Both the position numbers and the translations under genes were made by a program. Below are positions 15,738 to 24,146 of a stretch of 64,000 bases of DNA, in pieces (positions within the stretch are counted from its first letter, which is position 1; every line of letters begins with the position of its first letter). The notes under the pieces are model-generated. The model was not told where the DNA came from and ran no database searches. It saw nothing but the letters and a program-made list of their open reading frames with translations. Source of the stretch: Myxococcales bacterium (GTDB lineage Bacteria; Myxococcota_A; Bradymonadia; UBA7976; UBA1532); the NCBI GenBank assembly GCA_020633555.1, contig JACKDL010000008.1, forward strand, positions 1 through 64,000, written 5' to 3'.

Positions 15738-17918
15738 TCACTGGCCTCCCTGGTTGATGTCCGTGCCCAACCGCAGCATGTAGGCGATCAGCGCGACGAT
15801 CTTCTTGTCCCGGATGTCATCCAACTTCTGTGCCATGAGGCCGTCGGCGATCTCAGCCGCCTGCGTCTCCGCCAGCTTCACAGCGTTCTCCACCTCTTCC
15901 TGGGTGTAGGGCGCACCGAACACGTCGCGGAACGTCGCAATCTTGTTCTGCGTCAGCGACAGATCCAGCTTGTTCTCGAACAGCCAGGGGTAGCTCGGCA
16001 TGATCGAGCCCTTGGACGTCTCCCGCGGGTTCAGCATGTGCCGGTAGTGCCACGCCGCGCCGCCGATGCCGGGCATCTTCACGCCGATGCGGTGCAGATC
16101 CGGGCCGATGCGCCGGGAGCCGAACTGGAAGGGGCGGTCGTACACGAACTCGCCGGGCTTGCTGTAGTCGCCGTACCGCACCGTCTCCGACCGGAAGGGA
16201 CGGATCATCTGGGAGTGGCAGTTGTAGCAACCCTCGGCGATGTAGATGTCGCGGCCCTCGAGCTCCAGCGGCGTGTACGGCTTGACCTCTTCGATGGTGG
16301 GCACGTTCGACTTGATGGCGATGGTCGGGATGATCTCGAAGGCGCCACCGGCGGCCACGGCCACGGTGGTCAGCACCGTGAAGGCCAGGGGCTTGCCCTC
16401 GAGCAGGTAGTGGAACGCGCCCTTGGTGGCCGCCGCCTTCATGGGCGGCGCGCTGGCCTGCGTGTTCTCGACCTTGGCGCCCTGCACGGTCTTGATCAGG
16501 TTGTAGACCATGAGCAACAGACCGACGAAGAACAGGGTGCCGCCCACGGCGCGCACGATGTACATCGGGAACAGGGTGGGCAGGGTGTCGGTCCACTGGC
16601 TGTACGCCAGGGAGCCGTCCGCCTTGAACTCCTTCCACATGAGGCCCTCGGCCACGCCGGCCGACCACATGCTCATGACGTACATGCCGATGCCCACCAG
16701 GCCGATCCAGAAGTGGGCGGTGGCCAGCTTCACGCTGTACAGCTCGCGCTTGTAGAGCCGCGGCACCATCCAATACAGCATCGAGAAGGTCAGGAAGCCG
16801 TTCCAGCCCAGGGCCCCGCTGTGCACGTGGCCGATGGTCCAGTTGGTGTAGTGGCTCATGGAGTTGACCGACTTCAGGGACATCATCGGCCCCTCGAAGG
16901 TGGACATCCCGTAGAAGGTGATCGCCGCCACCATGAACTTCAGCACGGGGTCGGTGCGCAGCTTGTCCCACGCGCCGCGCAGGGTCAGCAGGCCGTTGAT
17001 CATGCCACCCCAGCTCGGGGCGATGAGCATGATCGAGAAGGTGGTGCCCAGGGTCTGCGCCCACTCGGGCAGCGAGGTGTAGAGCAGGTGGTGGGGGCCG
17101 GCCCACATGTAGATGAAGACCAGCGACCAGAAGTGCACGATGGACAGCCGGTAGCTGTACACCGGGCGCTGCGCCGCCTTGGGCATGTAGTAGTACATCA
17201 GGCCCAGGTAGGGGGTGGTCAGGAAGAAGGCCACCGCGTTGTGGCCGTACCACCACTGCACCAGCGCGTCCTGCACGCCCGCGTAGGCGGAGTAGCTCTT
17301 CAGCAGGGCCACGGGCATGGCCAGCGAGTTGAAGATGTGCAGCAGGGCCACCGCCACGATGGAGGCGATGTAGAACCACAGGGCCACGTACAGGTGCCGC
17401 TCGCGGCGCTTGGCCAGGGTGCCGAAGAAGTTGATGGCGAAGACCACCCACACCAGCGCGATGGCGATGTCGATGGGCCACTCCAGCTCGGCGTACTCCT
17501 TGCTGGTGGAGATGCCCAGCGGCAGCGTCAGCGCCGCCGAGACGATGATGAGCTGCCAGCCCCAGAAGTGCACCTTGCTCAGCAGGTCGCTGAAGATGCG
17601 CGCCTTCACCAGGCGCTGGGTCGACCAGTAGACGCCGGCAAAGATGGCGTTGCCCACGAAAGCGAAGATCACCGCGTTGGTGTGCAGCGGGCGCAGGCGG
17701 CCGAAGGTCAGAAACGAGGTGTCGAAGTTCACCTGATGCGACACCAACTGGTAGGCGATGATGAGCCCCACCAGCATGCCGACCACGCCCCAGAGCACCG
17801 TCGCCCAAACGAAGTCCCGGACGATCTTGTCGTCGTATTCAAAGTGCTCGAGGGCTGCGTCCTGGCCCACCGACGCGTGGGTTCCGGGATCATCCTCACG
17901 GAAGGCTTCGAGTTTCAT
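15738..17918 (-). CDS. ccoNO: Fused CcoN-CcoO, cbb3 oxidase catalytic subunit plus mono-haem cytochrome
   Basis: A 726-residue natural fusion. Residues 30-480 are CcoN, the haem-copper subunit, with about 12 helices and the metal-ligand histidines in RLRPLHTNAV, WWYGHN, AGPHHLLYT and GHVHSGALGWNG. Residues 505-726 are CcoO: one membrane helix, the haem c site CYNCHSQ at 564-570, the signature GPDLHRIG and MLNPRETSKGSIMPSYPWL. Together they reduce oxygen at high affinity in the inner membrane. Fused ccoNO genes are known from several bacterial groups, so this is a lineage trait rather than an assembly artefact. The ATG overlaps the ccoS stop codon by 4 bp. Confidence 0.97.
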   Translation of the reverse strand: MKLEAFREDDPGTHASVGQDAALEHFEYDDKIVRDFVWATVLWGVVGMLVGLIIAYQLVSHQVNFDTSFLTFGRLRPLHTNAVIFAFVGNAIFAGVYWSTQRLVKARIFSDLLSKVHFWGWQLIIVSAALTLPLGISTSKEYAELEWPIDIAIALVWVVFAINFFGTLAKRRERHLYVALWFYIASIVAVALLHIFNSLAMPVALLKSYSAYAGVQDALVQWWYGHNAVAFFLTTPYLGLMYYYMPKAAQRPVYSYRLSIVHFWSLVFIYMWAGPHHLLYTSLPEWAQTLGTTFSIMLIAPSWGGMINGLLTLRGAWDKLRTDPVLKFMVAAITFYGMSTFEGPMMSLKSVNSMSHYTNWTIGHVHSGALGWNGFLTFSMLYWMVPRLYKRELYSVKLATAHFWIGLVGIGMYVMSMWSAGVAEGLMWKEFKADGSLAYSQWTDTLPTLFPMYIVRAVGGTLFFVGLLLMVYNLIKTVQGAKVENTQASAPPMKAAATKGAFHYLLEGKPLAFTVLTTVAVAAGGAFEIIPTIAIKSNVPTIEEVKPYTPLELEGRDIYIAEGCYNCHSQMIRPFRSETVRYGDYSKPGEFVYDRPFQFGSRRIGPDLHRIGVKMPGIGGAAWHYRHMLNPRETSKGSIMPSYPWLFENKLDLSLTQNKIATFRDVFGAPYTQEEVENAVKLAETQAAEIADGLMAQKLDDIRDKKIVALIAYMLRLGTDINQGGQ

Positions 17919-18088
17919 CGGCGCTCCTTTCGGGCAGCGTCGGCGGTGGCGGTTTCATCCAGCAGCATTCGGAGCGCCGGGGTTTCCATGTCGTCGAATT
18001 GCCCGCCCCGCACCGCCCAGCTGAAGACGAAGACGGTGGCCAGGACGAAGCCCAGCGCGACAGGCAGAAGAATGAAGAGGATTTCCAT
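17915..18088 (-). CDS. ccoS: cbb3 oxidase assembly protein CcoS
   Basis: A 57-residue protein beginning MEILFILLPVALGFV with one N-terminal helix and the CcoS signature segment WAVRGGQFDDMETPALRML. CcoS is required for cofactor insertion into cbb3 oxidase. It is unusual in coming first among the cco genes: it normally sits next to ccoI. Its ATGA stop/start overlap with ccoNO implies coupled translation. It lies 40 bp after the universal stress gene. Confidence 0.92.
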   Translation of the reverse strand: MEILFILLPVALGFVLATVFVFSWAVRGGQFDDMETPALRMLLDETATADAARKERR

Positions 18089-18128
18089 CGCTTCCTCGTT
18101 TGGGTTCGTCTGGGTGGGAGTGGCCGGT

Positions 18129-18593
18129 TCAGCGGGCCGGGTAGGCGTCTCGGAGGACCAGCACCGGGCAAGAGGCCTGGCGGATGACCCGCTCGGCCAC
18201 GCTGCCCATCAGCAGGTGTGAGAGGCCCCGTCGCCCGTGGGTGCCCATGATGATGAGGTCGTAGTCGGCGCCCTGGCACTTCTCGAGGATGGCGTCGGCG
18301 GGCACACCGGCGATGAGATCGCTGGTGTAGGGCACCTGGTCGAGGCCCTCGATGCCCGCCAGCATCTCGTCCAGCAGCTTCTGCGCGGACTGACGGATGT
18401 AGTCGTGCACGCTCAGCGCCGGCTTGTCGGGGATCTGAATGAGGACGTCGCCCACGTAGTACGGCGGCTCGTAGGCATGGAAGAGCTCGAGCGTGGCGCC
18501 GTACTTCTGGGCCAGGTCGATGGCCTGACGTACAGCCACGCGGGAGCACTCCGAGAAGTCGACGGGCACCAGGATTCGCTTGAAGTCGGTCAT
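18129..18593 (-). CDS. Universal stress protein, UspA family, ATP-binding type
   Basis: A 154-residue single-domain USP (MTDFKRILVPVDFSECSRVA). The ATP-binding signature G-2x-G-9x-G(S) is intact in GTHGRRGLSHLLMGSV. The start at 18593 is chosen because the protein then begins at the universal KRILVPVDFS strand and a GAGGA ribosome site lies 7 bases upstream; the longer in-frame extension is not USP-like. It is the first gene after a sigma-54 type promoter and precedes the cco genes in the same direction, so it is probably co-expressed with the high-affinity oxidase under low oxygen. Confidence 0.93.
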   Translation of the reverse strand: MTDFKRILVPVDFSECSRVAVRQAIDLAQKYGATLELFHAYEPPYYVGDVLIQIPDKPALSVHDYIRQSAQKLLDEMLAGIEGLDQVPYTSDLIAGVPADAILEKCQGADYDLIIMGTHGRRGLSHLLMGSVAERVIRQASCPVLVLRDAYPAR

Positions 18594-18633
18594 CGGGGCG
18601 TCCTCATCGCGGCACATGCCACGGGAGAGGGTT

Positions 18634-18649
18634 TGCAAAGGGCGCGCCA
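18634..18649 (-). promoter_or_regulatory. Sigma-54 type -24/-12 promoter for usp-cco operon
   Basis: On the minus strand TGGCGCGCCCTTTGCA matches the consensus TGGCACG-N4-TTGCA with one mismatch and with exact GG-to-GC spacing. It would start transcription near 18623, giving a leader of about 30 bases before the usp ATG. No FNR/FixK box (TTGAT-N4-ATCAA) is visible around it. An upstream enhancer-binding-protein site could lie in 18650-18768 but I see no clear inverted repeat there. Confidence 0.6.
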
Positions 18650-18768
18650 ACGATGTCCGGTTCGTGAGGTCGGCGGGTTGCGGGCGGGTCACGTCCGCCA
18701 GGGGGCCAGAGCGGGAACGGCGATTTTCCAGGCACGTTACGAGGGGGGAACGCCCCGCCCCGCCGATG

Positions 18769-20268
18769 TCAGATGCCGTTCCCGAGATGCGACACGCGGT
18801 CCACCAGCTCGATGAACTCGGCCATGGTGGCGTCGCCCGGGCGGGCCGCCTCGACGGCCAGGGCCCGCACCGCGGCCAGGTCCGCCTGCCCGACGTGAGG
18901 GCTCTCGCGCAGGATCTCGGCGAACTCGGCCACCGCGGCAGCGAACCGCAGGGCCGGCGACGCCTCGGGCATTTCGCCGCGCAGCGCGTCGGCGCCCACG
19001 GTGTGCGCGATCTCCTCGGCCGCATCCTGGGCGCCGGCGTCGGGCGCCTTGTAGCGCACCCGCACCCGGGCCAGCGCCGCGCCCTCGGGCAGCTCGCCGT
19101 CGCGCAGCTCCAGCTCGATGAGCGCCGTGACGCTGTGCCCTGCCCCGATCTCGCCGGAGTCCACGGCGTCGTCGCGGAAGTCCTCGTCGGCGATGTCGCG
19201 GTTCTCGTAGCCGATGAGGCGGTAGCGGACCACGTGGGCGGGATCCACCTGCACCTGGATCTTCACGTCCTTCGCGATGGTGTGAAGCACGCCGCCCAGG
19301 CCCTCGACCATCACCCGGTCGGCCTCGGCTCGCCCGTCGATGAAGGCGTAGTTGCCATTGCCGTGATCGGCCATCTGCTCCATGTCACGGTCGTTGTAGT
19401 TGCCGCGGCCGAAGCCGAATACGCTCAGCGACAGGCCGCGCTCGCGCTGGCTGTCGATGAAGTCGATGAGGGCCTGCCCGGTGAGCCCGACGTTGAAGTC
19501 GCCGTCACTGCACAGGATGACCCGGTTGATGCCGCCCTCGCGCCAAGCCCCCTGGGCCAGATCGTAGGCGGTCCGGATGCCGGCCTCGCCGTTGGTGCTG
19601 CCGCCCGCCTGCAGGCCCTGCAGCGCCGCCAGGATCACGCCGCGCTCGCGCACCGGGGTGGGCTCCAGCACCACGCCGTCGGCGCCCGCATACACCACGA
19701 TGCCCAGGGTGTCGTCGGGGCGCAGCGCCGTGATCAGGCGCTGCAGGCCGTAGGTCACCAGGTCCAGCTTGCCTGCGCTGCTCATGCTGCCGCTCACGTC
19801 CACCAGGAAGACCAGGTTGACCGGGGGGCGGTCCTCGGCGGCCACCTCGCGGCCCTTCAGGGCCACGCGCAGCAGGTGGAGGTCCTCGCCGAAGGGGCTG
19901 GGGGCCGCCTCGGTGTGCACCGCGAAGGGCACCCCGTCGGGGTCGCGCGGGGGTTCGAGGCCGTAATCGAAGTAGTTCAGGTACTCCTCGACCCGCACGC
20001 CGGCAGGCACCGGCCGGCGGCCCGCCATGACGTCGCTGCGCATCAGGGTGTAGCTGCCCGTGTCCACGTCGGCGCCGAACGTGATCAGGTCGTCCTCGGC
20101 GGGATCGGTGAAGTCGTTGACGCCGTAGTGGGCGTAGGTCTCGCCGGCCTGCGGGGCGGGCGGCTGGTACTCACCGCCGCCCGGCTCGTAGGCGGCGCCC
20201 TCCATGGCCAGATCGCCGGAGCAGGCGGCCAGGAGCAGCAGGCTGAGGGTCCAGAGTTGGCGGCGCAT
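18769..20268 (-). CDS. VWA domain lipoprotein (YfbK-like, DUF3520 C-terminus)
   Basis: A lipoprotein of 499 residues. The start at 20268 gives MRRQLWTLSLLLLAACSG with lipobox LAAC and has GGAGGA upstream. The N-terminal domain contains the family segment DVDTGSYTLMRSDVMAGRRP and RVEEYLNYFDYG. A von Willebrand A domain follows with MIDAS residues in FLVDVSGSMSS and later FCSDGDFN-like strand VILCSDGDFNVGLTG. The last third is the DUF3520-type beta domain (ALARVRVRYKAP). Homologues are annotated YfbK or Ca-activated channel-like, with no proven function. Likely a periplasmic metal-dependent protein-binding scaffold. Monocistronic. Confidence 0.92.
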   Translation of the reverse strand: MRRQLWTLSLLLLAACSGDLAMEGAAYEPGGGEYQPPAPQAGETYAHYGVNDFTDPAEDDLITFGADVDTGSYTLMRSDVMAGRRPVPAGVRVEEYLNYFDYGLEPPRDPDGVPFAVHTEAAPSPFGEDLHLLRVALKGREVAAEDRPPVNLVFLVDVSGSMSSAGKLDLVTYGLQRLITALRPDDTLGIVVYAGADGVVLEPTPVRERGVILAALQGLQAGGSTNGEAGIRTAYDLAQGAWREGGINRVILCSDGDFNVGLTGQALIDFIDSQRERGLSLSVFGFGRGNYNDRDMEQMADHGNGNYAFIDGRAEADRVMVEGLGGVLHTIAKDVKIQVQVDPAHVVRYRLIGYENRDIADEDFRDDAVDSGEIGAGHSVTALIELELRDGELPEGAALARVRVRYKAPDAGAQDAAEEIAHTVGADALRGEMPEASPALRFAAAVAEFAEILRESPHVGQADLAAVRALAVEAARPGDATMAEFIELVDRVSHLGNGI

Positions 20269-20300
20269 GGGGTCCTCCCTTGGGTTGCACCGCTCCCCAT

Positions 20301-20316
20301 TGCGCACGGCATGCCA
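20301..20316 (-). promoter_or_regulatory. Possible sigma-54 promoter for the VWA gene
   Basis: On the minus strand TGGCATGCCGTGCGCA has the GG and GC dinucleotides 12 bases apart as required, and the start codon lies 33 bases downstream. Three of the flanking consensus bases differ, including both T of TTGC, so this is weaker than the two other sigma-54 sites in the window. Confidence 0.3.
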
Positions 20317-20389
20317 CCGCCCAAGCACCTGAATTCATTCAGTTCATCGACGGAGTGTGAACGGGCGTTGGGGGGCCCGATCGTGAACG

Positions 20390-21328
20390 TCAGTCGTCGG
20401 CCAGGGCCAGCAAGGCCACCACCGGGCGGTGGTCGCTCACCGTGTCGTCGAGCACCCGGTAGTCCAGGAAGCTCAGCCGCGGCGAGGCCAGGATCCAGTC
20501 CAGCCGCTTGCCGTTGAAGGGGAAGGTGGCCTGGTCGCCGGCGTCGGGCTGCCAGGCCACGAGCTCCAGCCCGTCCACCAGGGCCTGCAGCGTCTCCTCG
20601 CCACCCCAGGTGGCGTTGAAGTCGCCGAGGATCAGGCGGGGGTTGGGGCGCTCCACCAGCGTGTTGACCAGCTCTTGCACCTGCCGCCGACGCACGCCCT
20701 GCCGGGCGAAGTCCAGGTGCACCGAAACCACATCCACCGCCACCCCCGGCTTGCCGGGCACGGGCACGGTGGCGAGCACGAAGCCCTTGCTCAGCGTGGG
20801 GGGGGACGGCCGGAAGGTGATGGATCGCGCGTCGGTGAGCCCCACCCGGCTCATGAGGGCGGTGCCGTACCGGGTGCGCAGGCCCACCACGTGCTCGCCG
20901 CGCACGTAGTCGGCGAAGCCCGTCTCGGCCGCCACGAACCGCACGTGATCGAACTGCCCGCTCCACAGCGACGGCCCGTCGGCCTCTTGCAGCGCCACCA
21001 CGTCGGGCGCCTCGCGGTCGATGACGCGGGCCACCCGGCTGAGGTTGGTCACGATGCGCTGCTTCGACTGCAGGACCTGGTGGAAGCCGTCGCTGCGCCC
21101 GTGGGCCAGGTTCAGCGTCATCACCCGCAGGCGGCCCGGCGGGCCGTCCAGGTGGCGGGGGATGCCGTCGATCTGATGGTGCACCTCGCGGCTGGTGCGG
21201 GGCCCCTGGGTGAGCAGCGGCGTGGCCGACACGCCCGCGGCCACCACCGCGCCTCCGGGGACCAGGCGGCGGGCCCAGCGCAGGGCGACGGCGGCGAAGC
21301 GGCGCCGGCGGGGGTGGAGGGTGGTCAT
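20390..21328 (-). CDS. Endonuclease/exonuclease/phosphatase (EEP) family protein, exported
   Basis: A protein of 312 residues from the ATG at 21328; earlier in-frame codons would add an Ala-rich extension without signal character. Residues 1-40 form an arginine-rich, Ala-rich export signal (HPRRRRFAAVALRWARRL). The EEP fold motifs are in order: LRVMTLNLAHG, DVVALQEADG, VDVVSVHLDFARQGVRRR, LILGDFNATW and VSDHRPVVALL, giving the metal and catalytic residues N, E, D/N and the final D-H pair. Substrate cannot be told: DNA, phospholipid or inositol phosphate are all possible in this superfamily. Confidence 0.9.
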   Translation of the reverse strand: MTTLHPRRRRFAAVALRWARRLVPGGAVVAAGVSATPLLTQGPRTSREVHHQIDGIPRHLDGPPGRLRVMTLNLAHGRSDGFHQVLQSKQRIVTNLSRVARVIDREAPDVVALQEADGPSLWSGQFDHVRFVAAETGFADYVRGEHVVGLRTRYGTALMSRVGLTDARSITFRPSPPTLSKGFVLATVPVPGKPGVAVDVVSVHLDFARQGVRRRQVQELVNTLVERPNPRLILGDFNATWGGEETLQALVDGLELVAWQPDAGDQATFPFNGKRLDWILASPRLSFLDYRVLDDTVSDHRPVVALLALADD

Positions 21329-21443
21329 GGCGCGGCATTTTGCACGGGTCGGGCCAGCGGCCGAAAGCGCGCTGTCCGTGGCGGCCTGTGCATCGCACCC
21401 AACATCACGACGGAACACCCGTTTTCATAGCCGCTGAGGACAT

Positions 21444-21458
21444 TTGTGCGCTGCACAA
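21444..21458. promoter_or_regulatory. Inverted repeat TTGTGC-N3-GCACAA, candidate operator
   Basis: A perfect 6-bp inverted repeat with a 3-base spacer, in the divergent region between the EEP gene and the symporter, ending 6 bases before a -35 element for the symporter. Position and symmetry fit a dimeric activator or repressor site. The regulator is unknown. Confidence 0.4.
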
Positions 21459-21464
21459 TGCGCC

Positions 21465-21493
21465 TTGACGGTTCCCGGCCCGCCCCCTAGCCT
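21465..21493 (+). promoter_or_regulatory. Candidate sigma-70 promoter for the symporter gene
   Basis: TTGACG (21465-21470), a 17-base spacer and TAGCCT (21488-21493). The -35 matches five of six bases, the -10 is weaker. The start codon lies 42 bases after the -10. Confidence 0.45.
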
Positions 21494-21535
21494 TCCGGGC
21501 CATCCATGGAGGCGTCGCGCCGGCAGGAGGGACCG

Positions 21536-23023
21536 ATGGACCGCAGCATCCTGGCCTGGATCGCCTTTGGGGCGTACCTCGCGGTGACGGCCTGGCTGGC
21601 CTGGCTGGGCCACAAGAAGACGGACGGGCTGGAGTCCTTCGCCCTGGGCAAGCGCGACATGGGGCCCCTGCTCGTGGGCATCACCATGGCCGCGGCCATG
21701 AGCTCCACGGCCACGTTCATCATCAACCCCGGCTTCGTCTACACCCACGGCCTGGCGGCCTTCATGCACTTCGGGGTGGCCATCGGCCTCGGCATCGCGG
21801 TGGCGCTGTTCTCCCTCTCGCTGGGGTTCCGGCGGGTGGGCGTGCAGGACGGGTCCCTGAGCCTGCCCCACTGGATCGGCGCCCGGTTCGGCAGCACGGG
21901 CCTGCGGGTGCTTTTCGGCGCCTTCAGCCTCCTGAGCATCACCTTCGTGGTGCTGATCGTGGGCGGGGTGCAGATCATGCTCGAGGACACCCTGGGCATG
22001 TCGCCGCAGGGGGCGCTGATCCTCACCATCGGCTTCGTCTTCAGCTACATCCTGGTGGGCGGCACCTACGCCCACACCTACACGAACAGCCTGCAGGGCG
22101 TGCTGATGGTGGGGGTGGCCCTGGCCATCGCCGTGAAGACCGCCGCCGTGCTGGGCGACGGCACGCTGTGGGCGAAGCTGACCGCCGAGACCCCCCAGCT
22201 CACGGCGTGGGTGAACCCCCAGCCGGTGCCCGTGGGCAAAGGCATCCCCGCGCTGTTCGGGGACGTGTTCAGCGTCTACGTCGCCGGTGGCCTGGTGGGC
22301 TTCGCGGTGGTGTGCCAGCCCCACCTGCTGATGAAGTCCTTGTATTTGAAGGAAGATCGGGACGTGCCGCGCTACGTGATCATCACCATGGCGGTCACGG
22401 CCATCTTCTTCTCGCTGCTGCTGGCGGGGCTGGCCGCCCACGGCACCATCGACCCGGGCACCGTGCGTCAGGATCGCATCATGGCCACCTGGCTGCAGGC
22501 CCAGTTCGACGACGTGCCCTACGTGCTCATCAGCGTGGCCCTGGTGGCCGCGGGCATGAGCACCCTGGACGGGATCCTGGTGGCCATGAGCACCATCGCC
22601 AGCAATGACCTGTTCCTGCCGCTGGCCCGCAACACGCTGCTGAAGGGCAGGTCCACCCAGGACCAGCAGCAGGTGGCCTACCGGGTGGGCCAGGGCGTGC
22701 TGGTGGCCATGGGCCTGGTGGCGTACCTGATCTGCAGCTTCGAGCCGCCGCGGTTCCTGGGCATCTTCGGGCAGCTCGGCGTGTACGGGCTGTTCACGGC
22801 GGCGGTGGGCCCGGTGGTGCTGGGCGTGAGCGGCCGCTCGGGCCCGCGCTGGCGTCCCGTCGCCTGGGCGATGGCCGTGGCCGGGCCCGCCGTGCACTTC
22901 GCGCTCTACCTGGCGGGCTTCCACCCCAACCCGGGCAACACCGCGGCCTGGGGCATCCTGGCGGTGCCGGTGGCCGGCCTGCTGGCGGCCCTGGCCACCC
23001 GGCCCAAGGTCGCCACGACCTGA
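21536..23023 (+). CDS. Sodium:solute symporter family transporter
   Basis: A protein of 495 residues. The ATG at 21536 (MDRSILAWIAFG) has AGGAGG six bases upstream, better than the in-frame ATG at 21506. About 13 membrane helices are visible. Family-typical segments include the first-helix unwinding region with GKRDMGPLLVGITMAAAMSS, and VSVALVAAGMSTLDGILVAMS, which carries the sodium-site serine. The SSS family couples import of organic acids, amino acids or vitamins to sodium; the substrate is not evident. It stands alone between a divergent EEP gene and a convergent ChaN-like gene. Confidence 0.92.
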   Translation: MDRSILAWIAFGAYLAVTAWLAWLGHKKTDGLESFALGKRDMGPLLVGITMAAAMSSTATFIINPGFVYTHGLAAFMHFGVAIGLGIAVALFSLSLGFRRVGVQDGSLSLPHWIGARFGSTGLRVLFGAFSLLSITFVVLIVGGVQIMLEDTLGMSPQGALILTIGFVFSYILVGGTYAHTYTNSLQGVLMVGVALAIAVKTAAVLGDGTLWAKLTAETPQLTAWVNPQPVPVGKGIPALFGDVFSVYVAGGLVGFAVVCQPHLLMKSLYLKEDRDVPRYVIITMAVTAIFFSLLLAGLAAHGTIDPGTVRQDRIMATWLQAQFDDVPYVLISVALVAAGMSTLDGILVAMSTIASNDLFLPLARNTLLKGRSTQDQQQVAYRVGQGVLVAMGLVAYLICSFEPPRFLGIFGQLGVYGLFTAAVGPVVLGVSGRSGPRWRPVAWAMAVAGPAVHFALYLAGFHPNPGNTAAWGILAVPVAGLLAALATRPKVATT

Positions 23024-23036
23024 CCGCAGGCGGTCA
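23021..23036. terminator. Palindrome shared by two convergent stop codons
   Basis: TGACCG-CAGG-CGGTCA: the arms contain the TGA of the symporter and, on the other strand, the TGA of the ChaN-like gene. It is a 6-bp stem with no T-run, so its terminator role is uncertain. Confidence 0.3.
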
Positions 23037-23999
23037 GCGGGCGTGCGCGGCCTTCATGCGCTCGAGCTGCTCGCGGAACGTCTCGCAGGGATCCAGATCG
23101 TCGAGCCGGGGGGTGAACCACACGTAGTCGTGGGCCGAGTCCCCGGGCGGTGAGAGCTGCCCGTCGGTGACCTCGGCGAACAGCACGCTGGCCACGGGGC
23201 GGTCATCCTGCAGCGCCAACGCCCACGGCACCCCGCGGTCCCGCCGGGTGTGCTCGCCCCCCGCCACCAGGACGCTGCCCCGGTCGTCCGTGGCCTGCAG
23301 CAGCCGGGAGGCCATCCACCCGTCTTTCACCCGCTGGGCCAGCGCCATGGGCTCGATGATGTGCGCCGGGGCGTGGCCACAGTGGGTCTCGATGATGCGC
23401 TGCCTCAGGGCGGCCTGCGCCTCGGGGGGCAGCGGCCGGTCGAGGCCCAGCCGGGCACGGCGCGTGGCGGGCCAGCCGTCCACCCCCTCGGTCATGGCCA
23501 CCCGCAGGGTGTCGCGGCTGGGGTGGGCGGCCACCAGGCGGGCGCCGGCCGCCAGGGCGGCCTCGAACACGGGCCGATAGATCGCGAAGGGCGGCCACCC
23601 GGAGCGGGCCCAGTCCACTGCGCGGGCCACGTCCGTGGCCGTGGGCCGATCCAGCGCGGCCAGCGGCGCCACGTCGTCCTCGTCGAGCATCTCGAAGGCC
23701 ACCGCCCCATGGCGGCCGCCGGCGAAGAGCTCCCCGATGATCCAGGCCTGCAGGCGGTGGTGATCGGGGTTGTCGTGCTTCTCGCCCAGGAACACGAAGG
23801 GGGCCTGGCGCAGCCGCTGGACCAGCGCCGCCGGCTCGATCCAGGCGCCGTCCGCCACCGCCCAGATCCGACCGGCCAGCGGGTGGTGCGCCCCCCGGGC
23901 CGAGATCCACTCGCCGTGGGGCGGCGCCACGGCGGCCGTCGGGGCGGCGCCACAGGCCGCCAGGAGCGCCACGAGCAGCAAGGGGGCGGCGGTTCGCAT
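23034..23999 (-). CDS. ChaN family lipoprotein
   Basis: A protein of 321 residues starting at the ATG at 23999 (MRTAAPLLLVALLAAC), a clear lipobox signal. The ChaN (PF04187) motifs are present: FVFLGEKHDNPDHHRLQ early, AVAFEMLDEDD, and GSVLVAGGEHTRRDRGVPW late. ChaN-type lipoproteins bind haem and have been linked to iron uptake in Campylobacter; other members have no known role. The open frame continues upstream for another 3600 codons, but that extension is antisense to the giant cysteine-rich gene and lacks coding character. Confidence 0.92.
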   Translation of the reverse strand: MRTAAPLLLVALLAACGAAPTAAVAPPHGEWISARGAHHPLAGRIWAVADGAWIEPAALVQRLRQAPFVFLGEKHDNPDHHRLQAWIIGELFAGGRHGAVAFEMLDEDDVAPLAALDRPTATDVARAVDWARSGWPPFAIYRPVFEAALAAGARLVAAHPSRDTLRVAMTEGVDGWPATRRARLGLDRPLPPEAQAALRQRIIETHCGHAPAHIIEPMALAQRVKDGWMASRLLQATDDRGSVLVAGGEHTRRDRGVPWALALQDDRPVASVLFAEVTDGQLSPPGDSAHDYVWFTPRLDDLDPCETFREQLERMKAAHAR

Positions 24000-24146
24000 C
24001 GGGGCCGAGTGTAGGCCCAGCCGGTGCGGCGGACAACGCCACGCACCCAGGAGGGTGGCATCGGACGGGCCCTGGAGGCACACTGCGCGCGAATGCCCGC
24101 TGGGGAGTGGGCCGATCCGCGCGCCGTGCGGGCGCAGGGGGGAACG

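Noticed and set aside
8585..18221. Long plus-strand frames of 600-740 codons opposite vgrG, ccoI, ccoG and ccoNO
   Set aside because: They lack start context and domain content, and their composition is that of the complement of real genes. The minus-strand genes in the same places have full family motifs.
18594..18768. FNR/FixK box in front of the oxidase operon
   Set aside because: No TTGAT-N4-ATCAA or close variant is present in the region.
24040..24075. A TGGCATC...GGGC sequence upstream of the giant gene as a sigma-54 promoter
   Set aside because: The spacing fits, but the TTGC half is absent, so it falls well below the two accepted sites.
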